This document shows positions 27,294 through 36,122 of a DNA stretch of 64,000 nucleotides, piece after piece. The stretch comes from Actinoalloteichus hoggarensis (GTDB taxonomy: Bacteria > Actinomycetota > Actinomycetes > Mycobacteriales > Pseudonocardiaceae). The notes under the pieces were generated by a model. The model was given only the letters and a program-made list of their open reading frames with translations, had not been told where the DNA came from and ran no database searches. A program made the translations under genes and the position numbers. Location of the stretch: contig NZ_CP022521.1 in NCBI RefSeq assembly GCF_002234535.1, positions 3,162,001-3,226,000 on the forward strand. The letters are read 5' to 3'. The stretch's first letter is position 1. The number at the start of each line of letters is the position of its first letter.

Positions 27294-27692
27294 TCAGCCG
27301 CGCACGGCGAGCGCGTCCACCTCGAAGAGCATCCCCGGCAGCGCGAGGCCCGCGACGCCGAGCAGGGTCTGCGCGGGTGGCCGGTCGCCCCAGATGCGGT
27401 CGACGACCGCGCACAGTCCGGCGAGTCGGGCCGCGTCGTGACCCACGATGTAGGTGCCCAGGCGGACCACGTCGCCGAAACCGAGCCCGACCGCGGCCAA
27501 CGCGGTTCCGAGATTGTCGAAGGAGCGTTCGACCTGGGTGTCGAAGTCCGTGGAGAGGAGACGGCCGTCGGCGTCGGCCGCGTACTGACCCGCGACGACG
27601 ATCAGCCCGGCGGCCCCGGTGTCCACCAGATGGCTGTAGCCGTAGGGAACGGGATCGTGCAGGGCGGCCGGATTGATCACGATGGGCGGCAT
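27294..27692 (-). CDS. RidA family (YjgF/YER057c/UK114) protein
   Basis: The ATG at 27692 gives 132 residues, the normal size; the frame upstream of it is an artefact. Family stretches are YGYSHLVDTGAAGLIVVAGQ, RSFDNLGTALAAVGLGFGDV and LGVAGLALPGMLFEVDALAV. In true RidA enamine/imine deaminases an Arg lies in the stretch P-A-R-S/T before the last strand; here it is PPAQTLLGV with Gln, so imine hydrolysis may be absent. It stands alone between the TetR gene and the ABC exporter. Confidence 0.87.
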   Translation of the reverse strand: MPPIVINPAALHDPVPYGYSHLVDTGAAGLIVVAGQYAADADGRLLSTDFDTQVERSFDNLGTALAAVGLGFGDVVRLGTYIVGHDAARLAGLCAVVDRIWGDRPPAQTLLGVAGLALPGMLFEVDALAVRG

Positions 27693-27958
27693 GAGACGGC
27701 TCCTTCGGTGCTGTCGACGCGACGTCGGCGGAGCATCGATCGTGCAACCTCCAGCCGTGTGGAGGTCAAGCCGATCGGGCCTGTCCGCGTCGATCGGGTG
27801 CGTGGTGAGTTCGGCATGCCGGTGGCGTGTCCACGAGGACGGCGTGGCCCTGCCCCGGCGCGTCCCCGGCGGTGCGGCCCACGCTCGGCCGCTCATCGGT
27901 CGTCTGGTCCGGTTCGCGGTGCCGCCCGTCGCGGTGTGGTGTCGACGGGCGGCGACCT

Positions 27959-29767
27959 TCATGAGTTCCGCCCGTGGTCGTCGGGCCTGCCTGCCGTCGC
28001 GGCTCGCCGCGCCGCCGGACCGTGCCAGGACCGCCAGAGCGCGGCATACGGCCCGCCCGCGTCGAGAAGGTCGTCGTGGCTGCCCAGTTCGGTGATCCGC
28101 CCGCCTTCCAGGACGGCGACGCGATCGGCGTCGTGCGCGGTGTGCAGGCGGTGGGCGATGGCGATGACGGTGCGGCCCGCCAGCACGGCGGCCAGCGAAC
28201 GCTCCGCCTGGCGGGCGGTCGACGGATCGAGCAGGGCGGTGGCCTCGTCCAGGATGACGGTGCGCGGATCGGCCAGGACGACCCTGGCCAGGGCGATCTG
28301 CTGTGATCGGGCCGCGTCGAGCGCGGCGCCCGGCGTGTCCAGGCGGGTGTCCAGTCCGTCGGGCAGCTCGTCGACCCAGTGCGCGTCCACCGCGTCCAGC
28401 GCGGCCCGCAGCCGCGTGTCGCTCGCCTCGGGCGCGGCGAGGCTCAGATTGTCGCGCAGGGTGCCGAGGAAGACATGGTGTTCCTGCGTGACCAGGACGA
28501 CGCGGCGACGCAGCTCCGCGGCGCCCAGTCGTGCGACGGCGACGCCGCCGACGGTGATGTTCCCCGTGCTCGGTGCGTCGATGCCCGCCAGCAGCCGTCC
28601 GAGGGTGGACTTCCCCGCGCCGGACGGGCCGACGAGGGCCAGCCGCTCCCCCGGTCGCACGGACAGGGTGACGTCGATCAGGACGTTCCGCCCCTCCACA
28701 TAGGAATGGCTGACGTCGACCACCTCGATGCGGTCGTCGACCGGCGTCTCGCCGGAGGGGGCGTCGGCGGCGTCGGTGATCAGTCCGACGCCCTCGATGC
28801 GGGCGAGCGAGGCGTTGCTGCGCTGCAGCTGTTCCAGGTAGGTCAACACTCGGTCGAGGGGGTCGGTCAGCTGGAGCACGTAGAGGCTCGCGGTGACGAC
28901 GGTGCCGACGCCGATCGCGCCGTCGAGATACCGCACGCCGCCGACCAGCAGGATCATCGCCAATGGCAGTCCGTAGGAGAATTCCAGGACGGGGTACAGG
29001 ACGGTGCGTAGTCGCAACGTGCGTCGCCGGGCGTCGTAGGAGTCGGCCACTCGGCGGTCGCCCTCGGCGATCCGCCTGCCGTGCAGGCCCAGCGACTCCA
29101 CGGTCCCGGCACCGTCGGCGGTGGCCGCGAGGCTCTCCGAGACCGCCGAGTTGGCGTGGCCGTCGGCGAGGTAGGCCGAGCGGGCCCGCCGCAGATACCA
29201 CCGCGTCGCCGCCCAGATCGACGGTGCGCCGACCAGCGCGCACAGGCCGAACAGCGGGTCCACCAGGGTGATCGCGCCGAGGATGAGCAGCGTCTGCACA
29301 CCGGCCAGGAACAGGTCGGGTCCGGCGTCGCGCAGGGTGGTGCCGACGGTGGCGACGTCGGAGGAGCTTCGGGTCATCAGGTCACCCGATCCGGCGTGTT
29401 CCACGACGGACGTCGGCAGCGCCAGTGTTCGGTCCACGAACCGTTCCCGCAGTCGGGCCAGGGCACGCTCGGCGAAGCGGTGGGCCGCGTAGTACGCGAA
29501 GCGGCCGAGGAGGAACTGGGCGGCGGCGAAGGCGACGAGCGCCGCGGCCAGGGCGTCGAGCACGCCGGTGCCCGCGCCTGCCTCGACCTGGTCGACGATC
29601 TCGCCGAGCAGCCGGGGCGCGGCCAGGCCCGCCGCGGCGGCCAGGACGGTCAGCGTGACGACCAGCGCCAGTGCGCGACGGTCATGACGCAGCAGCTCCC
29701 AGGTCGCGCGCCGGACGCCTCGGGCGTCGGCGACGGGAAGCCGCCGATCGTCGGCGGGACCGCTCAT
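27959..29767 (-). CDS. ABC exporter half-transporter with intact ATP-binding but degenerate signature motif
   Basis: The 602-residue protein is a type IV (B-family) exporter half: six transmembrane helices (about 30-330) and one nucleotide-binding domain. Walker A GPSGAGKST (380-388), Q-loop Gln428, Walker B VILDE (504-508) and the switch His539 are intact. The signature is not LSGGQ but LDAAR followed by SQQIALAR (483-494). Its partner, encoded just upstream with a four-base ATGA overlap, shows the mirror-image defect, so the two should form one heterodimer with a single working ATP site. The substrate is unknown; candidates are drugs, lipids or peptides. Confidence 0.9.
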   Translation of the reverse strand: MSGPADDRRLPVADARGVRRATWELLRHDRRALALVVTLTVLAAAAGLAAPRLLGEIVDQVEAGAGTGVLDALAAALVAFAAAQFLLGRFAYYAAHRFAERALARLRERFVDRTLALPTSVVEHAGSGDLMTRSSSDVATVGTTLRDAGPDLFLAGVQTLLILGAITLVDPLFGLCALVGAPSIWAATRWYLRRARSAYLADGHANSAVSESLAATADGAGTVESLGLHGRRIAEGDRRVADSYDARRRTLRLRTVLYPVLEFSYGLPLAMILLVGGVRYLDGAIGVGTVVTASLYVLQLTDPLDRVLTYLEQLQRSNASLARIEGVGLITDAADAPSGETPVDDRIEVVDVSHSYVEGRNVLIDVTLSVRPGERLALVGPSGAGKSTLGRLLAGIDAPSTGNITVGGVAVARLGAAELRRRVVLVTQEHHVFLGTLRDNLSLAAPEASDTRLRAALDAVDAHWVDELPDGLDTRLDTPGAALDAARSQQIALARVVLADPRTVILDEATALLDPSTARQAERSLAAVLAGRTVIAIAHRLHTAHDADRVAVLEGGRITELGSHDDLLDAGGPYAALWRSWHGPAARRAATAGRPDDHGRNS

Positions 29768-31620
29768 CGGAGTGCCTCCTCGTCGGCAGCGGTGCCGGAG
29801 CGGGCCGAGTCGACCGGGATCGCATCGTCCGAGCCGACCGTGTCCGGGGGTGGATCGCCCGCCGAGTCTCGTCGCCCGGTGCGGTCCGAGCGCCCGCGGG
29901 AATCGTCGTCGTCGGCCACCGGGTCGCGGCCGGTCAGCGCCCGGTATGCGGGCTGTCCGGCGAGCAGTTCGGCGTGGCCGCCTTCGGCGTGCACGCGCCC
30001 GTCGAGGAGCAGGACGACGTGATCGGCGTGTTCCAGGATCAGCGGGGAGGTGGTCACCACGACGGTGGTCCGTCCCCGGCGTGCGGCGAACAGTCTGCGG
30101 GCGATCGCGTTCTCGGTGTGGGCGTCGACCGAGGAGGTGGGCTCGACGAGCAGCAGGGTGTCGGGGTCGGCGAGCACCGCGCGTGCCAGGCGGAGCCGTT
30201 GACGTTGGCCGCCGGACAGGTCGCGGCCCTGTGCTCGGATCGGGGAGTCCAGTCCCTCGGGCAGGCCGGTGTGGACGTCCTCGGCGGCGGCGGTGTGCAG
30301 TGCGGCGAGGATCTCGGCGTCCGACCGGTCCTCACCCGTGGCCAGTGTGTCACGGAGTGAGCCCGCGAAGAGGTAGGCGTCGGCGTCGGCCAGCAGGACG
30401 CGGCGGCGGGTCTCGGTCAACGGCAGCCGGTCGAGTCGGATGCCGCCCCAGGCCGCGTCGGAGTCCACGTGTCGGGCCAGCCGTCGCAGGATCGACTCGG
30501 CCTCGGCGGTGCGGACGGTGACCAGCGCCGTCACGACGCCCGGCTCGACGGTGACCCCCGAGGTCGGGTCGTGCAGGGCGGCGGGCCGGTCGGGGAACAC
30601 GGTGGGCCGGGGGTGTTCCCGCACACTCGGGGCGAGCCGCAGGACGTTCACGACACGACGGGCGGCGACCAGTCCCTTGGCGATCTGGTCGATGCTTTCG
30701 ATCAGGAAGAACACCGGGACGATCAGGGCGGCGACATAGCCGTAGACCGCGATCAGCTCGCCCACCGTGATCTGCCCTGTCGAGGCCATCCGCGCGGCGA
30801 TCCAGGTGACCGCCGCGATGAACAGCACCGGCACGCCGGCCGTGACGGCCTCGATCCAGCTGGTGACGGCCCCGACGCGGTAACCCTCGGCACGCAGCTC
30901 TTGGGAGGCGGAGCGGTAGCGGGCCGCGAACTGTTCCTTGCCGCCGATCCCGCAGAGCACCCGAAGGCCCGCGACGATGTCGCCCGCACGTGCCGTCAGG
31001 GCGCCCTGCCGGTCGCGGTAACGGGTCTCGGCGCCCTGAAGCCTGCCCACGAGCGGGCCGATGACGACGCACAGCAGGGGAACACCGAGCAGGATCACGG
31101 CGGCGAGCACCGGGGAGATCGACAGCAGCAGCACGGTCACCAGGCCGTAGGCGATCACGGCGCCCGCGCCGGGGCCGACGCAGGTCAACGCCGTCGCGAG
31201 GTGGCTGATGTCGGTGGCGCCGATGGTGACGACCTCGCCGGTGCCCACCCGGCGCGCCAGGGTGTGGCCCAGTCGGGTCGTGTGGCGGGTGACGAGCTGC
31301 ACGGTGCGCAGCGAGGCGTCGGTACGCAGGAACGTCATGGTGCGGTGACGTGCCGTGCCGACCAGCGCGTTGACAAGGGTGAGCCCGAGGATGCCCGACG
31401 TCCACCACGCCAGGACGCCGAGGTCGCCGGCTCGCAGTCCGTCGTCGACGGCGCGGGAGAGCAGGTAGGGCGGCAGCATCAGACCGACCATCCAGGTCGT
31501 GCCGAGCAGGGTCGCGGCCAGGGCGCGACGTGACTGGCGGACGACCAGCCACGCCAGGTATCGGCCCGGGCCTCGGATGTCTGGCTCGCCGGGATCGGCG
31601 TACGGAGCTCGTCTGCGCAC
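29764..31620 (-). CDS. ABC exporter half-transporter with a dead ATP-binding core but intact signature motif
   Basis: From the GTG at 31620 (TACGGT -10-like box upstream, leaderless) the product has 618 residues; the same frame reaches an ATG at 31731. Six transmembrane helices occupy about 20-325. In the nucleotide-binding domain the Walker A loop is replaced by VTVRTAEAES (367-376), with no Lys. The Q-loop Gln is lost (LLADADAYLF), Walker B is LLLVE (489-493, the Asp replaced by Val) and the switch His is lost (VVVTTSP). The signature LSGGQRQR (468-475) and D-loop SSVD remain. A disordered acidic/Arg tail ends the protein. It is translationally coupled to the partner gene. Confidence 0.88.
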   Translation of the reverse strand: MRRRAPYADPGEPDIRGPGRYLAWLVVRQSRRALAATLLGTTWMVGLMLPPYLLSRAVDDGLRAGDLGVLAWWTSGILGLTLVNALVGTARHRTMTFLRTDASLRTVQLVTRHTTRLGHTLARRVGTGEVVTIGATDISHLATALTCVGPGAGAVIAYGLVTVLLLSISPVLAAVILLGVPLLCVVIGPLVGRLQGAETRYRDRQGALTARAGDIVAGLRVLCGIGGKEQFAARYRSASQELRAEGYRVGAVTSWIEAVTAGVPVLFIAAVTWIAARMASTGQITVGELIAVYGYVAALIVPVFFLIESIDQIAKGLVAARRVVNVLRLAPSVREHPRPTVFPDRPAALHDPTSGVTVEPGVVTALVTVRTAEAESILRRLARHVDSDAAWGGIRLDRLPLTETRRRVLLADADAYLFAGSLRDTLATGEDRSDAEILAALHTAAAEDVHTGLPEGLDSPIRAQGRDLSGGQRQRLRLARAVLADPDTLLLVEPTSSVDAHTENAIARRLFAARRGRTTVVVTTSPLILEHADHVVLLLDGRVHAEGGHAELLAGQPAYRALTGRDPVADDDDSRGRSDRTGRRDSAGDPPPDTVGSDDAIPVDSARSGTAADEEALR

Positions 31621-31794
31621 GGTGCCGACCGTAGCGGGGACACGCGCGGCCCAGCGACGGGTTTCCGCTCGCCGTCGCGGCGTCACCAGCTGGGGCGCTC
31701 TGCGTGGATACCGGGAGAAATCGCTGGTCATCGACTTGGGATGCGGCCTGGAGATGCGGCTGCCCGATGCCTGGGACGGTGTTACCGTCGGATC

Positions 31795-32133
31795 GTGGGG
31801 AGCCTTGAGGACGAGCACGCGGCGCGACGGTGGGAGTCCGTCGCGGTGCCCGACCTGCTGGGACTGACCTCGGGCGAGGCCGGTCGGATCGGCGCGCAGC
31901 TGGGGCTGCGGGTGACCGCGCCCGGCGATGACCCGGAGCCGTTGGAGGAGCTGAGCGGCACGGTGGTCCGTCAGCACCCCGGCGCCGGGGTGCTGGTTCC
32001 CCGTGGCTCGCGCGTGATCGTGTCGGCGACCGGATCCGGCGGCGAGGCGGCCAGACACGAGCCCCGGTGGCCGTTTCCGCCGGTCCCGCAGGGCCGTACG
32101 GAGCTGGGACCGGACGCCGACCGGGCGTACTGA
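31795..32133 (+). CDS. Small PASTA-domain protein
   Basis: The GTG at 31795, six bases after TACCGT, gives 112 residues from a likely leaderless message. A single PASTA module (about 17-80) is visible: VAVPDLLGLTSGEAGRIGAQ, LGLRV, then VVRQHPGAGVLVPRGSRVIV. PASTA repeats bind muropeptides or beta-lactams when extracellular, but no signal peptide or membrane helix is present here, so a cytosolic role is implied. The tail (RWPFPPVPQGRTELGP) is Pro-rich. It diverges from the ABC exporter operon with about 170 bp between starts. Confidence 0.75.
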   Translation: MGSLEDEHAARRWESVAVPDLLGLTSGEAGRIGAQLGLRVTAPGDDPEPLEELSGTVVRQHPGAGVLVPRGSRVIVSATGSGGEAARHEPRWPFPPVPQGRTELGPDADRAY

Positions 32134-32180
32134 GCGCCGCGAGACGTCGTGTCGGACGACCGCGGTCCGGCGGCGTGCCG

Positions 32181-32786
32181 TCAGTGGCGCGTCTCGGCGT
32201 AGGCGGGCCTGTAGTGGGCCTCCAGCTCGGCAGGATCGGGTTCGGGGCGGTACAGCCCCTTGGCGATGCGGGGACGGGAGGGCACCGCGTCGGGATGCCA
32301 GGTCTCGGGATTCCGCAGCGCCGAACGCAGGAACGCCTTCGAGCGGTGGTGGAACACCTCGTCGATCTTGACGATCATCGCGACGCGGGGCCGGTGGCCT
32401 TTGACGATCATCTCGTCGAGGAGCGGCGCGTCGCTCACCGCCTCGCCCGGCCGTTGATCCGCAGGGTGTCACCGCGGCCCGGCACCCTGTGGATCAGCCC
32501 GACGTGCGGATCGGCCGGCACGTTGCGGAAGCCGTCGACACGCCGGTTGCCCGGCCGGTCCGGAACGGCGATCGTCGTGTCGTCCAGTACGAGGGTGCGG
32601 CCCGGCGGGTCGCCCTTCGGGGAGACGTCGCAGCGCCGGGCGGCGTCGGCCGTGGCGACCAGATGGAACGGCGACGCGGCGAGCCACTCCCGATCCGGCG
32701 GGTGCAGCGCGGCGCGTTCCTTGGTCGGCGTCGCGTGGCGTCGGCTCGCCGACCAACGCCGCCGGCTCCTCCGGTGAGGTGATCAC
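32181..32786 (-). pseudogene. PPOX-type FMN flavoprotein, broken by two frameshifts
   Basis: Three pieces in consecutive frames line up as one gene. From a GTG at 32786: ITSPEEPAALVGEPTPRDAD. Next frame: ERAALHPPDREWLAASPFHL, VATADAARRCDVSPKGDPPG, then a stop after DTLRINGRAR. Next frame from about 32438: VSDAPLLDEMIVKGHRPRVA to the stop at 32181. This is the full architecture of pyridoxamine-5-phosphate-oxidase-like FMN proteins of about 200 residues (SPKGD and R-I-N-G-x-A are hallmarks). Two single-base changes would restore it, so an assembly error is a real alternative to decay. Confidence 0.7.
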
Positions 32787-33045
32787 CAGCTGCCCCGTCG
32801 ACGTCGTCCGTGCCCTCCCCCGCGCCCTGCCTCGGGTGAAGGGCGGCCGGCGACGGGCGACTGCCGTGCGTCGCCGCCGCTCGTATCGAGGCGAACCCGA
32901 TCAGCGGAACGAGGAGGGCGTCGACTGTTTCGACGGGAACCGGTGAGTTCGGCGCCCTGGGGAAGTCAGTACTACCGAGAGCGCGGTCCACCTCCCGCCG
33001 CCGGCCGACGGCGGGGGCCGCGCGGACAGGAGTGGAGCAGAGCTG

Positions 33046-33552
33046 ATGGTGAACACGGAACCGGTCGGGACACTGCACGCGGGGTTCAGCAGTCCCGGAG
33101 CGACGGCGGCGTCCTGGTCCGACGTGCGGGAGCGGCTGGCGGCGGCGGAGGTGTTCTGGATCTCCACGGTGCGCCCCGACGGGCGGCCGCACGTCACCCC
33201 GTTGATCGCGGTGTGGCGGGACGAGGCGCTGTACTTCTGCACGGGCGGGGCGGAACGCAAGGCTCGTAATCTCGCGGAGAACCCTCGGTGCACCCTCACG
33301 ACCGGGTGTAACCGCATGGACGAGGGCGTCGACCTGGTCGTCGACGGCCAGGCCGTGCGGGTGTCGGAGGACGACCTGCTGCATCGGATCGCCCGGGACT
33401 ACGCCGCGAAGTACGGCTGGAACTTCGTGGTCCGGGGCGACGAGTTCGTCGGCGAGGGCGGCAACGTGGCGCAGGTGTATCGGATGACCCCGGCGACGGT
33501 CTACGCCTACGGCCGGGACGGCGAGCACAGCGCGACGAGCTGGCGGTTCTGA
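33046..33552 (+). CDS. PPOX/split-barrel flavin- or F420-binding protein
   Basis: The 168-residue protein starts at an ATG preceded by GGAGTGGAGCAGAGCTG. The split-barrel fold is recognised by FWISTVRPDGRPHVTPLIAV (about 37-56), LYFCTGGAERKARNLAENPR and LVVDGQAVRVSEDDLLHRIA. Actinobacterial members bind FMN, heme or F420 and act as reductases or nitroreductase-like enzymes. It lies 260 bp from the broken PPOX gene on the opposite strand; the two belong to different subgroups. Confidence 0.85.
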   Translation: MVNTEPVGTLHAGFSSPGATAASWSDVRERLAAAEVFWISTVRPDGRPHVTPLIAVWRDEALYFCTGGAERKARNLAENPRCTLTTGCNRMDEGVDLVVDGQAVRVSEDDLLHRIARDYAAKYGWNFVVRGDEFVGEGGNVAQVYRMTPATVYAYGRDGEHSATSWRF

Positions 33553-34126
33553 TACGGCGCGGCGGTCTCGTCGTCGACAGACGGTGGGACCGCCGCGCCC
33601 TCGCGGAGGGGAGGAACGCCGGGATCCCACCGTCGGACGTGTCGTCGCCCCGCGGCCGTCCGGCGTCTGGAGCTGGCGTGTGCCGGCAGCGGTCCAGGAT
33701 CGACTGCCCGTGTCACGGTAGCGAGTCGCCCTCGGCGGGCGGCAGACGACGTCGGGCGGCGGGGAGCCTGCGAACCAGGCTCGCGCCATGGTCGAGCGAA
33801 CCGGTGGAGCTTCACCCCCGTCTGGTCGACGTCCGCCGCGCAGCGTCGTCTGTCCGAGCCGGTCGGGCTCCGTCACGCCTCGCATGTCGTCGTGTCCGTC
33901 TGCTCTCGCGTCGGGAGATCGTCGGCGGGGCGGGCGCGGCCGAGGCTCTCCGTTCAGTCGCCTGTCTCATGACGGAGCCGCGTTCGGGAGCAGGTCGCAC
34001 GAGGACAGACCGCGCCCTTTTTTGGCGAAACAGCAAATAGGTTTGACGATCTCGCTAGGTGGCGCGGACAGTCGATCCCGACGGCCGACGCGGGCAGGTG
34101 CGGCGGCATCTCAAAGGGAGAACGGG
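33553..34126. other. 574 bp intergenic region
   Basis: No gene is supported. An AT-richer stretch at about 34015-34050 (a T6 run, then CAGCAAATAGG and TTTGACG) probably contains the promoter of the FAD oxidoreductase. AAAGGGAG (34115-34122) is its ribosome-binding site. Confidence 0.35.
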
Positions 34127-35182
34127 GTGACCACGGTGCGAGACGGCTATGACGTGGTGGTGGTGGGCGGCGGCGCCGCCGGACTCGGCGGTGCGTTGAC
34201 GTTGGCGAGGGCCCGGCGCTCGGTGCTGGTCGTGGATGCGGGGGAACCGCGCAACGCCCCGGCCGGACACGTGCACAACTACCTGGGTCGGGAGGGCACG
34301 CCTCCGGGTGAGCTCCTGGCCGTGGGCCGCGCCGAGGTGGCCGGCTACGGCGGGGAGGTCGTCTCGGGTCGCGTCGTCTCGGCCGAGCCCGTCGGCGCCG
34401 AGTCGGCGTCGAATCCCCGGGGTTTCCGGGTGCGCCTGGCGGACGGGCGGTCGGTCGCCGCCCGCAGGCTGCTGGTGGCCACCGGCCTGGTCGACGAGCT
34501 GCCCGAGGTGCCGGGGATCGTGGAGCAGTGGGGGCGCGGCGTCCTGCACTGTCCGTACTGCCATGGTTGGGAGGTGCGGGACCGGCGGATCGGCGTGCTG
34601 GCCACCAGCCCCTTCTCACCGCATCAGGCGCAGCTGTTCCGGCAGTGGAGCTCCCAGGTAACGCTCTTCCTGCACACGGAACCCGAGCCCGACGAGGGGA
34701 CGTCCGAGCGACTGGCCGCCCGAGGCATCGCCGTGGTCGTGGGCGAGGTCGCCGCCGTCGAGTCGGCGGAGGAGGGCGTGACGGGCGTCCGGCTCACCTC
34801 CGGTGCGGTCGTGGACTGTGATGCCGTGGTGGTCGCGCCCCGCTTCACCGCCCGTGCCGACGTGCTCGCCTCCCTGGGCGTGGCGGCCGTCGACACGGAG
34901 GTCGGCGGGCAGGTCGTGGGCAGTGCCGTGAAGGTCGACGCGAGCGGAGCGACGTCGGTCCCCGGTGTCTGGGCGGCAGGCAACGTCACCGACCCGCGGG
35001 GACAGGTGCTCGGCTCGGCGGCGGCGGGGCTGGCCGCGGCGGCGGCGATCAACGCCGATCTGCTCGAAGAGGACACCCGACTGGCCGTGGCCGAGTATCG
35101 GAACGGGCGCGCGGCGTTCTCCGCCGCGGACGAGCGTGCGATGTCGGAGCGGGTCATGGGCGAGCGGCGTCACGGCGTCTGA
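34127..35182 (+). CDS. Thioredoxin-reductase-like FAD/NAD(P) oxidoreductase
   Basis: The GTG at 34127 gives 351 residues. The FAD-binding motif is VVVGGGAAGLGGALTLARAR, and ATGLVDELPEVPG is the second motif. CPYC followed by HGWEV (about 145-153) places a redox-active disulfide in the thioredoxin-reductase position. GVWAAGNVTDPRGQVLGSAA is the FAD O-ribityl binding end. The C-P-Y-C-H-G form is typical of actinobacterial homologues, often next to MarR or sigma genes, that act on disulfides of unknown partners. A usual NADPH motif (G-x-G-x-x-A) is weak, being replaced by GVLATSPFSPHQ. Confidence 0.88.
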   Translation: MTTVRDGYDVVVVGGGAAGLGGALTLARARRSVLVVDAGEPRNAPAGHVHNYLGREGTPPGELLAVGRAEVAGYGGEVVSGRVVSAEPVGAESASNPRGFRVRLADGRSVAARRLLVATGLVDELPEVPGIVEQWGRGVLHCPYCHGWEVRDRRIGVLATSPFSPHQAQLFRQWSSQVTLFLHTEPEPDEGTSERLAARGIAVVVGEVAAVESAEEGVTGVRLTSGAVVDCDAVVVAPRFTARADVLASLGVAAVDTEVGGQVVGSAVKVDASGATSVPGVWAAGNVTDPRGQVLGSAAAGLAAAAAINADLLEEDTRLAVAEYRNGRAAFSAADERAMSERVMGERRHGV

Positions 35183-35464
35183 CCTCGGACGAACCGGCCG
35201 CCGCGGCGGCGCCGGGCGCCGACCGGCCGTCGAGGACGCGAGTGCCGCGGCAGGCCGCTCGTCGGCCGGACTCGCCCGCTCGTTCCTCCGGCTCGGTTGA
35301 CGGCTCTCGGCGCACTTCGGGGTCCACCGGCCCACGCCGACGCCGTCGAACTGGTGTTCCCGGACGGCCCGGACTGCCCGATGCCGCACGAGGACGTCGA
35401 CGGTGCCGTGGCCGAGCCCTCGGCGGGTCCATCCCCCCGGGCATCGAGGTCGGACGCGACGTCC

Positions 35465-35947
35465 TCAGCGCGCCGCACGCAGCCGGTCGACCTCGGCGCG
35501 GGTGCTCTCCTGGCCGGTCGTCAGGAAGCTCGCCAGCATCCACAGGCCGCGCTCGTCGAGGTCGGCCAGGTCGTCACGGGTGCGGACGGTCAGACCCGCG
35601 TAGTAGTCGGCCACCCGGCGGAGCCCCTGCCGCGTCGGGCTGATCAGCACTCGACGACGATCGTCGGGGTCATCGGCCCGATGAACACAGCCCGCGGCGT
35701 CGAGGCGGTCGATCATGCGGGAGACCGCACCGGGGCTGCGGCCGAGGTGCTCGGCGAGGTCGCGGGCCGTCATCGGCCCCCGGCGGTGCAGCTCGTGCAG
35801 GCAGTGCAGATCGGTGGGCACCACGCCCATCCGTTCGGCGATCAGCTCGTTGAGCTGGACCACCGCGTTCACGAAGTTCGGCAGTGCCGACAGGATGCGG
35901 TCGACGGCCGCGTCACGATCGGCGGCGCCTTCGGGGAGATTCGTCAT
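35465..35947 (-). CDS. MarR family transcriptional regulator
   Basis: The ATG at 35947 gives 160 residues. The winged helix-turn-helix is LHELHRRGPMTARDLAEHLG, then RSPGAVSRMIDRLDAAGCVH and the wing RADDPDDRRRVLISPTRQGL. MarR proteins bind palindromic operators as dimers and release on binding phenolic ligands or on oxidation. No Cys suited to a redox switch is evident beyond Cys in AAGCVH. Tandem TTGCG-N3-CGCAA repeats lie 45-73 bp upstream, in the gap shared with the SNF2 helicase gene. Confidence 0.9.
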   Translation of the reverse strand: MTNLPEGAADRDAAVDRILSALPNFVNAVVQLNELIAERMGVVPTDLHCLHELHRRGPMTARDLAEHLGRSPGAVSRMIDRLDAAGCVHRADDPDDRRRVLISPTRQGLRRVADYYAGLTVRTRDDLADLDERGLWMLASFLTTGQESTRAEVDRLRAAR

Positions 35948-35991
35948 GTGAAATTCGCTCGCTCCTTCTGGTAGCTTGTGCCGCCCATCGT

Positions 35992-36020
35992 TTGCGTCGC
36001 ACAACTGTTGCGTCGCGCAA
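35992..36020. promoter_or_regulatory. Tandem MarR-type operators TTGCG-N3-CGCAA
   Basis: Site 1 (35992-36004) is TTGCG-TCG-CACAA with one mismatch; site 2 (36008-36020) is the perfect TTGCG-TCG-CGCAA. The centres are 16 bp apart. They lie in the divergent gap between the MarR gene and the SNF2 helicase gene. Confidence 0.65.
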
Positions 36021-36122
36021 TCATCCGGCATCGGCTTCCCGTCAGAGGAGCAGGCTTGTCTCACACACCCCTTCCGTTCCCGCGGCCTGCCGCCGACCGA
36101 TCCGTCTCGGGGGTGACCACGG

